NCBI GenBank assembly: GCA_947522695.1
Contig: CANNTX010000008.1
Coordinates: 1-30,435, forward strand
DNA: 30,435 nucleotides
Direction: 5' to 3'
Source: an uncultured Bacilli bacterium
Lineage (GTDB): Bacteria; Bacillota_I; Bacilli_A; RF39; UBA660
A model generated the notes under the pieces. It searched no databases and was not told the origin of the DNA. It saw only the letters and a program-made list of their open reading frames with translations. This document shows, piece by piece, positions 1 through 6,639 of the stretch (position 1 is its first letter; each line of letters starts with the position of its first letter). A program made the translations under genes and the position numbers.

Positions 1-17
1 AATAATATAACTTTCAT
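1..17 (-). CDS. rplI: Start of ribosomal protein L9 gene (partial)
   Basis: Only the first five codons and part of a sixth lie in the window, reading M-K-V-I-L. That is how L9 proteins usually begin, and rplI commonly follows rpsF-ssb-rpsR. A ribosome binding site (AGGAG) sits 8 bases upstream, and a -10-like TATACT lies at 46-51. The gene is separated from rpsR by a terminator, so it probably has its own promoter. Five residues cannot prove identity; the call rests mainly on gene order. Confidence 0.55.
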
Positions 18-45
18 GCAAACCACTCCTGTCTAATTCCCTAAT

Positions 46-51
46 AGTATA
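46..51 (-). promoter_or_regulatory. Putative -10 box of the rplI promoter
   Basis: TATACT on the minus strand lies about 29 bases before the L9-like start and downstream of the rpsR terminator. No good -35 hexamer is visible at 16-18 bases, so this is a weak call. Confidence 0.35.
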
Positions 52-105
52 ACAAATAAATTGAAAAAAAGATACCTTTTATGATTTTGGAAAAATAACA
101 AAAAA

Positions 106-129
106 ATACCACTACGTTAATAGTGATAT
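106..129 (-). terminator. Terminator of the rpsF-ssb-rpsR operon
   Basis: A 9-bp stem with one G-U pair (arms 121-129 and 106-114) and a 6-base loop, followed on the minus strand by a run of T. It lies just after the rpsR stop codon. Confidence 0.8.
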
Positions 130-142
130 CTTTAATTACAAT

Positions 143-358
143 TTATTTTACAAATGGGATTAAAGCCATAAATCTTGCTCTTTTAACTTGTTTAGCAATA
201 TATCTTTGATGTTTAGCACATGCTCCAGTCATTCTTCTTGGAAGTATTTTTCCTTTTTCATTGATATATTTAGTAATAATATTTACGTCTTTATAATCTA
301 CGCTTTTTCCAGCACACATTTGACAAATTTTCTTTTTCTTACGATAAAATTCAGCCAT
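143..358 (-). CDS. rpsR: 30S ribosomal protein S18
   Basis: S18 binds 16S rRNA in the platform of the small ribosomal subunit as a heterodimer with S6. The 71-residue product is full length and has the family core RRMTGAC...HQR and a basic C-terminal half. Cys12 and Cys15 (CQMC) together with Cys42 and His45 (CAKH) look like the zinc-binding version of S18, not the cysteine-free paralogue. The gene is third in rpsF-ssb-rpsR, 14 bases after ssb. Its start is supported by an AAAGGA-type ribosome binding site. It should share the rpsF leader control, because the S6:S18 dimer is the effector known for such leaders. Confidence 0.97.
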   Translation of the reverse strand: MAEFYRKKKKICQMCAGKSVDYKDVNIITKYINEKGKILPRRMTGACAKHQRYIAKQVKRARFMALIPFVK

Positions 359-372
359 TTTTAATTTCCTTT

Positions 373-840
373 CTAAAATGGTAGATCATCATCACTTAGA
401 ACTACTTCTGAACCGAAATCTTTAAATGGATCTTCATTAAAATCATTAGTTTCTACGTGATTTATATCTCCAGTTTGATTTACAGCGGGCATAACAGGTG
501 CACTATTTGTGTTTCCTTTACTACTTAAGAAAGTAATATTGCTAGCATTTACTTCAGTTACATATACTGTTTTGCCTTCATTATTTTGATAATTTCTTGT
601 TTGAATTCTTCCTTGTACTCCGATTTGAGAACCTTTAGTACAATATTTACATAGGTTTTCTGCTTGCTTTCCCCATATAACACAGTTAATAAAATCAGCA
701 TCTCTTTCGCCATTTTGATTTGAAAATTGACGAGATACAGCAAGTGTGAATGAACAAGTTGTATTTGTTCCATTCATAGTATTTACTGTTCTAAGTTCAG
801 GATCTCTAGCAAGTCTTCCTACTAATACGACATTATTCAT
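373..840 (-). CDS. ssb: Single-stranded DNA-binding protein
   Basis: SSB coats single-stranded DNA during replication, repair and recombination, and recruits partner proteins through its C-terminal tip. The 155-residue product has the OB fold in about residues 1-107 (NNVVLVGRLARDPELR at the start, then FINCVIWGKQAENL). A Gly/Asn/Thr-rich flexible linker follows, and the protein ends in the conserved acidic tip DDDLPF. Its start lies 3 bases after the rpsF stop, with a GAGGAG ribosome binding site inside the end of rpsF. The rpsF-ssb-rpsR arrangement is the usual one. Confidence 0.97.
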   Translation of the reverse strand: MNNVVLVGRLARDPELRTVNTMNGTNTTCSFTLAVSRQFSNQNGERDADFINCVIWGKQAENLCKYCTKGSQIGVQGRIQTRNYQNNEGKTVYVTEVNASNITFLSSKGNTNSAPVMPAVNQTGDINHVETNDFNEDPFKDFGSEVVLSDDDLPF

Positions 841-843
841 TAA

Positions 844-1134
844 CTACTCCTCATCTAATTTAATAATTTGATGTCTAATGATATTTTCATTTAATCTAGC
901 TTTACGATCAAGTTCAGCTATAGCTTCATTAGATGCTTCAACTGTTAATACATAGTAAAATCCGTTAACTTCTTTATTAATAGGATAAGCTAAAGTTCTT
1001 TGTCCCATTTCTTTAACGTTAGTAATTTTACCTTTTAAGTCAGTTACTACTGATTTAAGACTTTCAACTACATTTTTAACAGCAGCTTCTTCTAAAGTAG
1101 TTTTAACAATAAACATTACTTCATAGTTTTTCAT
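844..1134 (-). CDS. rpsF: 30S ribosomal protein S6
   Basis: S6 pairs with S18 on the platform of the 30S subunit. The 96-residue product matches the family in length and motifs: KNYEVMFIVKTTLEE at the N-terminus, GQRTLAYPINKEVNGFYYVLTVEA in the middle, and LNENIIRHQIIKL near the end. The start has a strong AGGAGG ribosome binding site 8 bases upstream. As first gene of rpsF-ssb-rpsR it carries the structured leader described at 1141-1200, which can hide that ribosome binding site. Confidence 0.97.
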   Translation of the reverse strand: MKNYEVMFIVKTTLEEAAVKNVVESLKSVVTDLKGKITNVKEMGQRTLAYPINKEVNGFYYVLTVEASNEAIAELDRKARLNENIIRHQIIKLDEE

Positions 1135-1140
1135 TTTTCT

Positions 1141-1200
1141 ATCCTCCTTCTGGTCTATTCGGCTTTATTTAAAATAAAGCAAGGAGCTTTCGCTCAAGTA
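1141..1200 (-). promoter_or_regulatory. rpsF leader resembling the S6:S18-binding autoregulatory RNA
   Basis: In the minus-strand leader, CUCCUU (1181-1186) can pair with AAGGAG of the rpsF ribosome binding site (1144-1149). Inside this stem is a perfect 8-bp hairpin (1162-1180). A CCG (1160-1162) lies at the 3' foot of that hairpin, reaching into the internal loop. An outer stem hiding the ribosome binding site, an inner hairpin and a CCG between them match the known S6:S18 mRNA motif. A competing GAGC-GAAA-GCUC hairpin (1184-1195) at the 5' end could free the ribosome binding site. Binding of S6:S18 here is inferred. Confidence 0.65.
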
Positions 1201-1205
1201 GTATA
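1200..1205 (-). promoter_or_regulatory. Putative -10 box of the rpsF operon
   Basis: TATACT on the minus strand. The predicted transcript start about 7 bases downstream (near 1193) falls at the 5' hairpin of the leader. The -35 region is AATTTA-like and weak. Confidence 0.4.
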
Positions 1206-1312
1206 TTAGCATAGATTTTAGATAAATTCTATAATTTTTTAAAAGTTTTGTAGCAAAATTTAATTCTCAAAGTAAATGTTTTAAAAAAGTCACGTATATT
1301 CGAATAATTTTC

Positions 1313-1347
1313 TTGACTTACCATCAGATAATCTGATACCCTATTAT
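1313..1347 (+). promoter_or_regulatory. Putative toxin promoter with internal palindrome
   Basis: TTGACT (1313-1318) is a good -35. Possible -10 boxes are TGATAC (1334-1339, 15-base spacer) and TATTAT (1342-1347, 23-base spacer); neither is ideal. A perfect 7-1-7 palindrome (ATCAGAT A ATCTGAT, 1323-1337) fills the spacer and could be a repressor operator. Confidence 0.4.
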
Positions 1348-1349
1348 CT

Positions 1350-1585
1350 AAGGAACATTTAATTGTTTAGGTGATTGCCTCTACTCTAGCAATAGAAAGA
1401 GGTGATGGTTGTGAATAAAAAATTATTATATTTTATTTTAATTAATTTATTTATAATTATTTTTATTTTATTCTACATCATTATTAAAATGATTGTGTTA
1501 AAATAAAAAACACCATAAACAGGGGTTTTGGTGCTTATCACATAAAGGTAATCACTTAATATCCGAAATTAAGTGTTCCTTTTTA
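1350..1585 (+). ncRNA. Predicted toxin mRNA of a type I toxin-antitoxin cassette
   Basis: The ends of the transcript are complementary over two blocks. Bases 1350-1364 pair with 1567-1581 (15 bp, one G-U) and 1370-1380 pair with 1546-1556 (11 bp, two G-U). CCTCT (1378-1382) can also pair with AGAGG (1398-1402) of the toxin ribosome binding site. Long-range 5'-3' pairing plus a hidden ribosome binding site is the folding logic of Fst/par-type and TxpA/BsrG-type toxin mRNAs. The terminator is CACTTAAT/ATTAAGTG (1553-1575) followed by a T-rich run. RNA boundaries are inferred. Confidence 0.6.
1411..1506 (+). CDS. Small hydrophobic peptide, candidate type I toxin
   Basis: The 31-residue peptide starts at GTG behind an AGAGGTGAT ribosome binding site. 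It reads as a short basic N-terminus (NKK), one unbroken hydrophobic stretch of about 22 residues and a Lys at each end of the last segment (K26, K31). This is the shape of single-pass membrane toxins such as Fst, TxpA and BsrG. The Pro/Gly/Trp pattern of true Fst is absent, so this would be a divergent or separate family. The gene is isolated, on the opposite strand to its neighbours, and enclosed by inverted repeats. A weakly transcribed membrane smORF of other function is possible. Confidence 0.55.
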   Translation: MNKKLLYFILINLFIIIFILFYIIIKMIVLK

Positions 1586-1606
1586 TTTTATGTAAGTTTT
1601 CCTTAC
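1500..1606 (-). ncRNA. Candidate antisense antitoxin RNA
   Basis: A minus-strand promoter with TTGAAT (1636-1641), a 17-base spacer and TAATAT (1613-1618) would start an RNA near 1606. The RNA would carry a 5' hairpin (arms 1602-1608 and 1590-1596). It would then run against the terminator region and 3' end of the toxin mRNA and stop at a hairpin with CACCA/TGGTG arms (1511-1533) followed by TTTTTTATTT. It would overlap the toxin mRNA tail to tail by about 85-100 bases, as in TxpA/RatA. Promoter hexamers are only moderate matches. Confidence 0.5.
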
Positions 1607-1639
1607 ATATTCATATTAACAAATTATTAAAATTTATTC

Positions 1640-1822
1640 AAGTGAAATTTTACGCATATTCAGCATCATCTGATTTCCTCACGTCAATCAGATGGGATTT
1701 TATTTCTAATCTTATTGGCCGTCTATTTTACTCGCTTGTGCCCCTCTGTGACAGTCCTCTAGGAACCGTTTTTCCTATTCTTGTTTTATTCTTTTCTTCT
1801 GCTTTACATTTAGTTTACACAA
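1640..1822. other. Intergenic stretch without a recognisable gene
   Basis: I see no gene with a plausible start and ribosome binding site. The stretch contains a 9-bp inverted repeat, CATCTGATT/AATCAGATG (1667-1675 and 1686-1694), with a 10-base loop. On the plus strand it is followed by a moderately T-rich run. About 1695-1780 is noticeably richer in G and C than normal spacers here. This continues the unusual composition of the 3' end of the adjacent gene and may belong to the same exchanged or mobile cassette. Confidence 0.4.
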
Positions 1823-3211
1823 TTATCCGATACGGAAAGCTGGAGCAAAGCCAGCAGTCGTATTAGAATTACTGACGGTCCAGCTGCCAGATAAATTGAC
1901 ATATAGGAAGTGGCTGATACTACTGTGCTGAGCTGCACGAAGCCACCAATAGGAATTCAAACTATTGTATTGTTTTATAGTACCTGAGTAGTTACTTGTT
2001 GTTACTTCTTTATTTTTATAATAATCTAACTGTCTTGTGTTATTATAAGCTGTGTCATATGTTTTAAATCTATTATTACTAGTAACATCTTCCCATACTT
2101 CATGTGTACTTAATAAATATATTTTATCGGTTGATGTAAAATTACTTGTATCATCATCACCATGTCCTGATATTACTTTTGTATCTATTATTACTTTTTG
2201 TAAATCACTTGGTAATTTATTAAAGAAATCTCCTTTAGCATATGTTCTAAGTGTGGTTGCTGGCCAACCGCCTTTATTTGTTGCTCCAGTTGTTGGTTCT
2301 GGGGCTAACATTTCAATATGTTGTTTACTATTATAATTATTTTCCATAGTATTTAATATTAAATTTTCTGAATTACTATAACTTAATGAACTTGTTCCAT
2401 CATTCATGACTATTTCTTCTACTATATCAACAAATTCAACTACAAATCCACAGGCTGTTTGGGAAAAATTTTCACCATTACATTCAGCAGGTGTAGTATT
2501 GTTGGCAACACGCACAGTGTAATTTTGTCCGGCTATTTCTACTTCTTTTTCTGAACCAACTTGGTAAGCTTTTGATTGTCCACTTTTAACAACTAACGCT
2601 ATTGTTTCCCACGAATCTTCTGCAAATGTGGTTGGCTCTACTATAGAATTATCTTTAACTGTCACATGACAAGCGAATGATGCTCCTTGATCAATAGATT
2701 GATCTTCGTTTGTGTCTGGAAAACTTATCGTTAAATTATATATGTGTTTATCATTGTTGGCTCCTGATACAAAATATCCTTTTCCAATGTATTGAATTCC
2801 TGATGATTTTATAGTTCCGGTTGAATCGTCAGCTGTTTTTCCGTTTGAAGAGGAAGTTGAATCTTTAGTTAAAGAATAAGTTAAGGCACCTTCTGAGAAT
2901 GTATTTGTATCTATAACAATTCCTATTTTATATTTTAAATCGGTATTTGTAGTGATAGCATTTGGTTTTGTATTATTAATTCCAGTTAATGTAAATTGTT
3001 TAGTTACGGAATCTCCTGGTATAATATTATTTAGAATTATGTTGCTAGAATTATTTTCATATGTTATAGATAACTGACCACTTTCTACTTTTATAGTGCT
3101 TGAACTTTCTCTATTATTAATTTTAGCTGCTAAATATGAATACGTTACTCCTAAAGTAATTGATAATGTTAATATTAGTAACGCTATATAAATTAAATAT
3201 CTATTTTTCAA
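1823..3211 (-). CDS. Membrane-anchored surface protein with TasA-like N-terminus and C-type-lectin-like (DUF6273-type) C-terminus
   Basis: The product has an N-terminal hydrophobic segment (about residues 5-25) ending in GVTYSYL, like the signal regions of TasA/camelysin-type proteins. A beta-rich part follows with the recurring ESGQLSITY and PGDSVTKQFTLTG motifs. From about residue 270 it resembles DUF6273: GGW...LR, DKIYLLSTHEVW, then a final WWLR...GFAPAFRIG block. The TTG at 3211 is preferred because AGGTGAT lies 4 bases before it; the in-frame GTG at 3220 overlaps that site and has none of its own. The final 126 coding bases are far richer in GC and poorer in A than the rest. The function is probably binding or adhesion at the cell surface, by inference. 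Confidence 0.7.
   Translation of the reverse strand: MKNRYLIYIALLILTLSITLGVTYSYLAAKINNRESSSTIKVESGQLSITYENNSSNIILNNIIPGDSVTKQFTLTGINNTKPNAITTNTDLKYKIGIVIDTNTFSEGALTYSLTKDSTSSSNGKTADDSTGTIKSSGIQYIGKGYFVSGANNDKHIYNLTISFPDTNEDQSIDQGASFACHVTVKDNSIVEPTTFAEDSWETIALVVKSGQSKAYQVGSEKEVEIAGQNYTVRVANNTTPAECNGENFSQTACGFVVEFVDIVEEIVMNDGTSSLSYSNSENLILNTMENNYNSKQHIEMLAPEPTTGATNKGGWPATTLRTYAKGDFFNKLPSDLQKVIIDTKVISGHGDDDTSNFTSTDKIYLLSTHEVWEDVTSNNRFKTYDTAYNNTRQLDYYKNKEVTTSNYSGTIKQYNSLNSYWWLRAAQHSSISHFLYVNLSGSWTVSNSNTTAGFAPAFRIG
1826..1951 (-). other. Candidate hypervariable 3' segment of the surface protein gene
   Basis: By hand count these 42 codons are 48% GC and 21% A on the coding strand. The 29 codons just before them are 49% A. 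Many codons are NNC or NNT, such as CAC, AGC, ATC, GTC and ACC, which this genome otherwise uses sparingly. The encoded block starts at Tyr-Trp-Trp-Leu-Arg and ends at Gly-Phe-Ala-Pro-Ala-Phe, the usual limits of a variable region in C-type-lectin-like proteins. Confidence 0.45.
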
Positions 3212-3238
3212 TTTTATCACCTATTCTTATACATTACT

Positions 3239-3268
3239 ATTATAGTATAAATTTTAATATATCGTCAA
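3239..3268 (-). promoter_or_regulatory. Promoter of the 1823-3211 surface protein gene
   Basis: TTGACG (3263-3268), an 18-base spacer and a perfect TATAAT (3239-3244) on the minus strand. The predicted start is near 3232, giving a leader of about 20 bases. Confidence 0.75.
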
Positions 3269-3289
3269 TTCATTAAATGGGGGTATTCT

Positions 3290-3317
3290 AAAAAAAACTC
3301 CACAGTGGAGTTTTTTT
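3290..3317 (-). terminator. Bidirectional-type terminator after ychF
   Basis: A 7-bp stem AACTCCA/TGGAGTT (3296-3302 and 3306-3312) with a 3-base loop is flanked by A and T runs on both sides. It would work for ychF on the minus strand. Confidence 0.85.
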
Positions 3318-3328
3318 ATAATAGAGTG

Positions 3329-4426
3329 TTAAACATTAAATCTAAAGTAAACAATATCGCCATCTTGCATTAGGTAGTCTTTTCCTTCTAAACGCATTTT
3401 ACCGGCTTCTTTAACTTTTAATTCACTACCATATTCTTTTAAATCTTCAAATGACATTACTTCGGCTTTGATGAATCCTCTTTGGAAATCAGAGTGAATA
3501 ATTCCTGCACATTCCGGAGCTTTCATTCCTTTTCTAAATGTCCATGCACGACATTCATCTTTTCCAGATGTAAAGAAGGTTTGAAGTCCTAGTAAATCAT
3601 ATGTAGCATAAATTAATTTATCTAATCCGCTGTTTGAAATACCTATTTCTTCTAAGAATGATTTCTTATCATCATCGTTCATTTCAGCTAGTTCTGATTC
3701 CATTTTGGCACTTACTACAATTACTGAAGAATTTTCATTAGAAGCATATTCTCTAACTTTATCAGTGTATTCGTTATGTCCAATGATAGCGTCATCTTCA
3801 TTTACGTTTGCCATATAAATTATGGGTTTTAATGTGATTAAGCAAAATGATTTTAATAATAATAATTCATCTTCATTTAAATCTATTGTTCTTAATGATT
3901 TATTTTGAAGTAGGGCTCCTTCACATTTTCTTAGGGTTTCTAATTCAAATAAATCTTTTTTATCTTTACTTGATTCACATTTTTTGGCAATTTTACTAAT
4001 TCTATTTTGAATTATTTCTAAATCTGACATTATTAATTCAACATTAATTATTTCGATATCTCTAATAGGATCTACTCCGCCTTCAACATGAATTATGTCT
4101 GAATTCTCAAAGCATCTTACTACTTCAACAATAGCATCTACTTCTCTAATATGAGATAAGAATTTATTACCTAATCCTTCACCTTTTGATGCGCCTTTAA
4201 CTAGTCCTGCTATATCAGTAAATTCATAAGTTGTTGGAACTGTTCTTTCAGGCATATACAGATTTTCTAAAAATTCCAAACGATAATCGGGTACTGTTAC
4301 TACACCGACGTTAGGATCAATAGTTGCAAATGGATAATTAGCCGCTAAAATATTCTTTTTAGTTATGGCGTTAAATAATGTACTTTTTCCTACGTTAGGT
4401 AATCCGACGATTCCTGCTTTTAACAT
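3329..4426 (-). CDS. ychF: Ribosome-binding ATPase YchF (Obg-family)
   Basis: YchF/OLA1 is a TRAFAC-class P-loop protein that hydrolyses ATP and associates with ribosomes. The 365-residue product is standard length. It shows the P-loop GLPNVGKSTLFNA (residues 7-19), the switch region YPFATIDPNVGVV, the Walker-B DIAGLVKGASKGEGLGNKFL, and a C-terminal TGS-like domain ending GDIVYFRFNV. The G4-like motif reads NVNE instead of a canonical NKxD, as expected for this ATP-preferring family. The start lies one base after the upstream ATP-grasp stop, so the two are probably co-transcribed. Confidence 0.96.
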   Translation of the reverse strand: MLKAGIVGLPNVGKSTLFNAITKKNILAANYPFATIDPNVGVVTVPDYRLEFLENLYMPERTVPTTYEFTDIAGLVKGASKGEGLGNKFLSHIREVDAIVEVVRCFENSDIIHVEGGVDPIRDIEIINVELIMSDLEIIQNRISKIAKKCESSKDKKDLFELETLRKCEGALLQNKSLRTIDLNEDELLLLKSFCLITLKPIIYMANVNEDDAIIGHNEYTDKVREYASNENSSVIVVSAKMESELAEMNDDDKKSFLEEIGISNSGLDKLIYATYDLLGLQTFFTSGKDECRAWTFRKGMKAPECAGIIHSDFQRGFIKAEVMSFEDLKEYGSELKVKEAGKMRLEGKDYLMQDGDIVYFRFNV

Positions 4427-4427
4427 A

Positions 4428-5447
4428 TTATCTCTTCTTTCTTTTTTCTTGATATTTTTTTGATGATAAAATTTCTTTTTTAACTGCTTCTAAATCTGGT
4501 TTAACACCTCTATTTAGTAGAACTTGAATTAAGTCCATTCCAGGGCCTCTATTTCCTTCAATTATTAATGGACCGTTTTCAGTTATTGCAACATCCCATC
4601 CAACAACGTTTACATCGTCGTTAACTTTGGCTGCTTCTTTAGTCATTTTAATTATTTCTTTCCAATATGGAATAACAAATCCATCTACTTTAACTTTAGT
4701 TGTAGGTGTATAATCTGATTCACGATTTTTCTTATCGATAGCTTTTCCTTCTAAAATGCCTTTTTCAATATTTACATTAACTCCTACTCCGCCACTATGA
4801 AAGTTATCTACCAAAGAATTGCCACTACCTATTCTAACGGCTGCAAATAAGATATCTGATTTACCATCAACACATTTAGTTACTACTCTTACGGTATTAA
4901 TGCTTCCTGGATTTAATACTTCCCATTCTTTGTTTTGGATAATTAATTCTTCAATTAAACAATTATCTTTATTTAAATTTTCATAAAATTCTTTTATATT
5001 CTTAATATTTTTGGTTTCTATTTTTTCAACATTTGCTCCGCCTAAACCAGAAATTGGTTTTCTAACTATTTCCTTATGTTCTTTAATAAATTTAGTTATT
5101 TCTTCTAAACCATCTTGATATGAACGACATTCCCTTTTAGCAAATTTTTTAAAGTTATGATTAAAATTAACTTTGTTTGAAAAGAATGGTGCATATTCAT
5201 AATTAGCTGCTAGTAAATAAAACTTATGTTGATAACCAATAGTAGCATATGTACTTCTTTCTTTAAAACTTTTATCATAAAATTTATAATTTAAATAATC
5301 TTGTAAACCTGATTTAAATATAGCGCATGATATTGCGGTATCGACAAACATAAAAAATGCACTTTTATGATTTTTCTTTGATAATTCTTTTAAATCGTTA
5401 TAGTATCTTTTATAATTTCCTCTTAACGCAAATTTTAATAGTCCCAC
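4428..5447 (-). CDS. ATP-grasp family protein (sugar-transfer-associated type)
   Basis: The 339-residue product resembles the sugar-transfer-associated ATP-grasp family, ATP-dependent carboxylate-amine ligase-like enzymes often linked to cell-envelope polysaccharides. Visible elements are KPISGLGGANVEKI (about 132-145, nucleotide-binding), LIEELIIQNKEW, NPGSINTVRVVT, HSGGVGVNVNIEKG, and near the C-terminus VVGWDVAITENGPLIIEGNRGPG. The last motif carries the Asp, Glu and Asn expected to bind metal-ATP. The GTG start is chosen because AGGTGA lies 7 bases before it. The gene lies one base before ychF. The exact substrate cannot be read from the sequence. Confidence 0.8.
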   Translation of the reverse strand: MGLLKFALRGNYKRYYNDLKELSKKNHKSAFFMFVDTAISCAIFKSGLQDYLNYKFYDKSFKERSTYATIGYQHKFYLLAANYEYAPFFSNKVNFNHNFKKFAKRECRSYQDGLEEITKFIKEHKEIVRKPISGLGGANVEKIETKNIKNIKEFYENLNKDNCLIEELIIQNKEWEVLNPGSINTVRVVTKCVDGKSDILFAAVRIGSGNSLVDNFHSGGVGVNVNIEKGILEGKAIDKKNRESDYTPTTKVKVDGFVIPYWKEIIKMTKEAAKVNDDVNVVGWDVAITENGPLIIEGNRGPGMDLIQVLLNRGVKPDLEAVKKEILSSKKYQEKRKKR

Positions 5448-5461
5448 TTCTTCGTCACCTA

Positions 5462-5476
5462 TTGGTATAATACCAA
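5462..5476. repeat. Perfect palindrome upstream of the ATP-grasp gene
   Basis: TTGGTAT-A-ATACCAA, 7+1+7 bases, ends about 15 bases before the GTG start, in the space between the htrA terminator and the ribosome binding site. It contains a TATTAT that could be the -10, so it may be an operator. Confidence 0.4.
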
Positions 5477-5492
5477 ATTTTTTGAAATATAA

Positions 5493-5521
5493 AAAGCACT
5501 TTGTATTATTTAAAGTGCTTT
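5493..5521 (-). terminator. Terminator of the htrA transcript
   Basis: A 10-bp stem AAAGCACTTT/AAAGTGCTTT with a 9-base loop overlaps the htrA stop codon and is followed by a T-rich run on the minus strand. Confidence 0.85.
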
Positions 5522-6623
5522 AACTAGCTTTTTTGTTAAGATTTAAAGTTACAGTATATTCTTTTGTTCCTCTAATATATGTACATTTAACTTTATCTCC
5601 TACTGAATACATATATAAATAATATTTTAAGTAAGATGAATTCTTTATTTCATAATCACCGAATTTGGTAATAACATCGCCTTTTTCTAATCCGGCTTTT
5701 TCAGCTACTGATCCTTTTTGCGTATAACCTACAACTGCCCCTTCAGTAATTGATTCATCAATTGTAAATCCATATTGCATTTTCATAGCTAGTGTATCAG
5801 TAGTATCTAAAGTACCTACACCAAGAACTGGTCTTTCAATTTTACCACTTTCAATTAATTTTTCAGCATATTTAATAGCATCTTCTATTGGGATGGCAAA
5901 GCCCATTCCTTCAACGCCACTGCTTACTAATTTCATGTTAGTAATACCTATAACTTCACCATTCGAATTAGCAATAGGTCCACCTGAGTTTCCTGAGTTA
6001 ATAGCTGCATCTGTTTGCATTACTTTCATTACCCATTTATCTACTGAAGTATTACTATTTTGACTTATTTCAACTAAACGATCTTTTCCAGATAATATTC
6101 CCCTTGTAACTGTCCATGAATATTCTGTATCTAGTGGAGCTCCAATTGTAAATAAGGTATCTCCTAATCTAGCATCTTGATATGAACCAATTTCAGCAAC
6201 TTGAATTATATTATCTTTATTAACTGATAATATAGCTATATCGGAATAAGCATCACTACCTACTATTTCCGCGTCAAATGTTTTATTATTAGTAAATATT
6301 AATTTAACTGATGATGCACCAGAAACAACATGAGCGTTAGTTAAAATATATGCTTTATCACCATCTGTTTTATAAACAAAGCCAGTTCCTGATGAAGCAA
6401 GGGTGTTCTTTTGATAATTTTGAACAACGACTACAGCATCATAAAGTTTTTCAACGGCATCTGCTATACCATTTTCATTAACTGTTACTTCTTTTTCTGA
6501 TTTATTGATTATTGTTTGATTAAATAATCCTTTTTTGCTTATTAAATAATATGTTCCAAATGAACCAAGAAGGAAACATACTATCATTATTATTATAATT
6601 ATTATTCTATTTTTATCTTTCAT
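5520..6623 (-). CDS. htrA: Membrane-anchored HtrA/DegP-type serine protease with PDZ domain
   Basis: This is a quality-control serine protease acting outside the membrane on misfolded proteins. The 367-residue product has an N-terminal transmembrane anchor (about 7-28) and a trypsin-like domain. The catalytic triad is His98 (TNAHVV), Asp128 (SDIAIL) and Ser213 (GNSGGP). A single PDZ domain follows from about 265 (GVGTLDT...GAVVGYTQKGSVAEKAGLEKGDVI). The start is supported by AAAGGA 6 bases upstream. It begins 16 bases after the Abi-like gene, so the two are probably one transcript ending at 5493-5521. Confidence 0.95.
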   Translation of the reverse strand: MKDKNRIIIIIIMIVCFLLGSFGTYYLISKKGLFNQTIINKSEKEVTVNENGIADAVEKLYDAVVVVQNYQKNTLASSGTGFVYKTDGDKAYILTNAHVVSGASSVKLIFTNNKTFDAEIVGSDAYSDIAILSVNKDNIIQVAEIGSYQDARLGDTLFTIGAPLDTEYSWTVTRGILSGKDRLVEISQNSNTSVDKWVMKVMQTDAAINSGNSGGPIANSNGEVIGITNMKLVSSGVEGMGFAIPIEDAIKYAEKLIESGKIERPVLGVGTLDTTDTLAMKMQYGFTIDESITEGAVVGYTQKGSVAEKAGLEKGDVITKFGDYEIKNSSYLKYYLYMYSVGDKVKCTYIRGTKEYTVTLNLNKKAS

Positions 6624-6639
6624 TTTTATTCCTTTCTTT

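Noticed and set aside
1350..1581. Miniature inverted-repeat transposon, suggested by complementary ends
   Set aside because: The repeats flank a promoter-less body holding a peptide gene and terminators, no target duplication is evident, and the pairing explains an RNA fold better.
1573..1866. 97-codon open frame on the plus strand
   Set aside because: No ribosome binding site. It runs from the toxin terminator through the spacer into the antisense of the surface-protein end; the frame is open because of the odd composition there.
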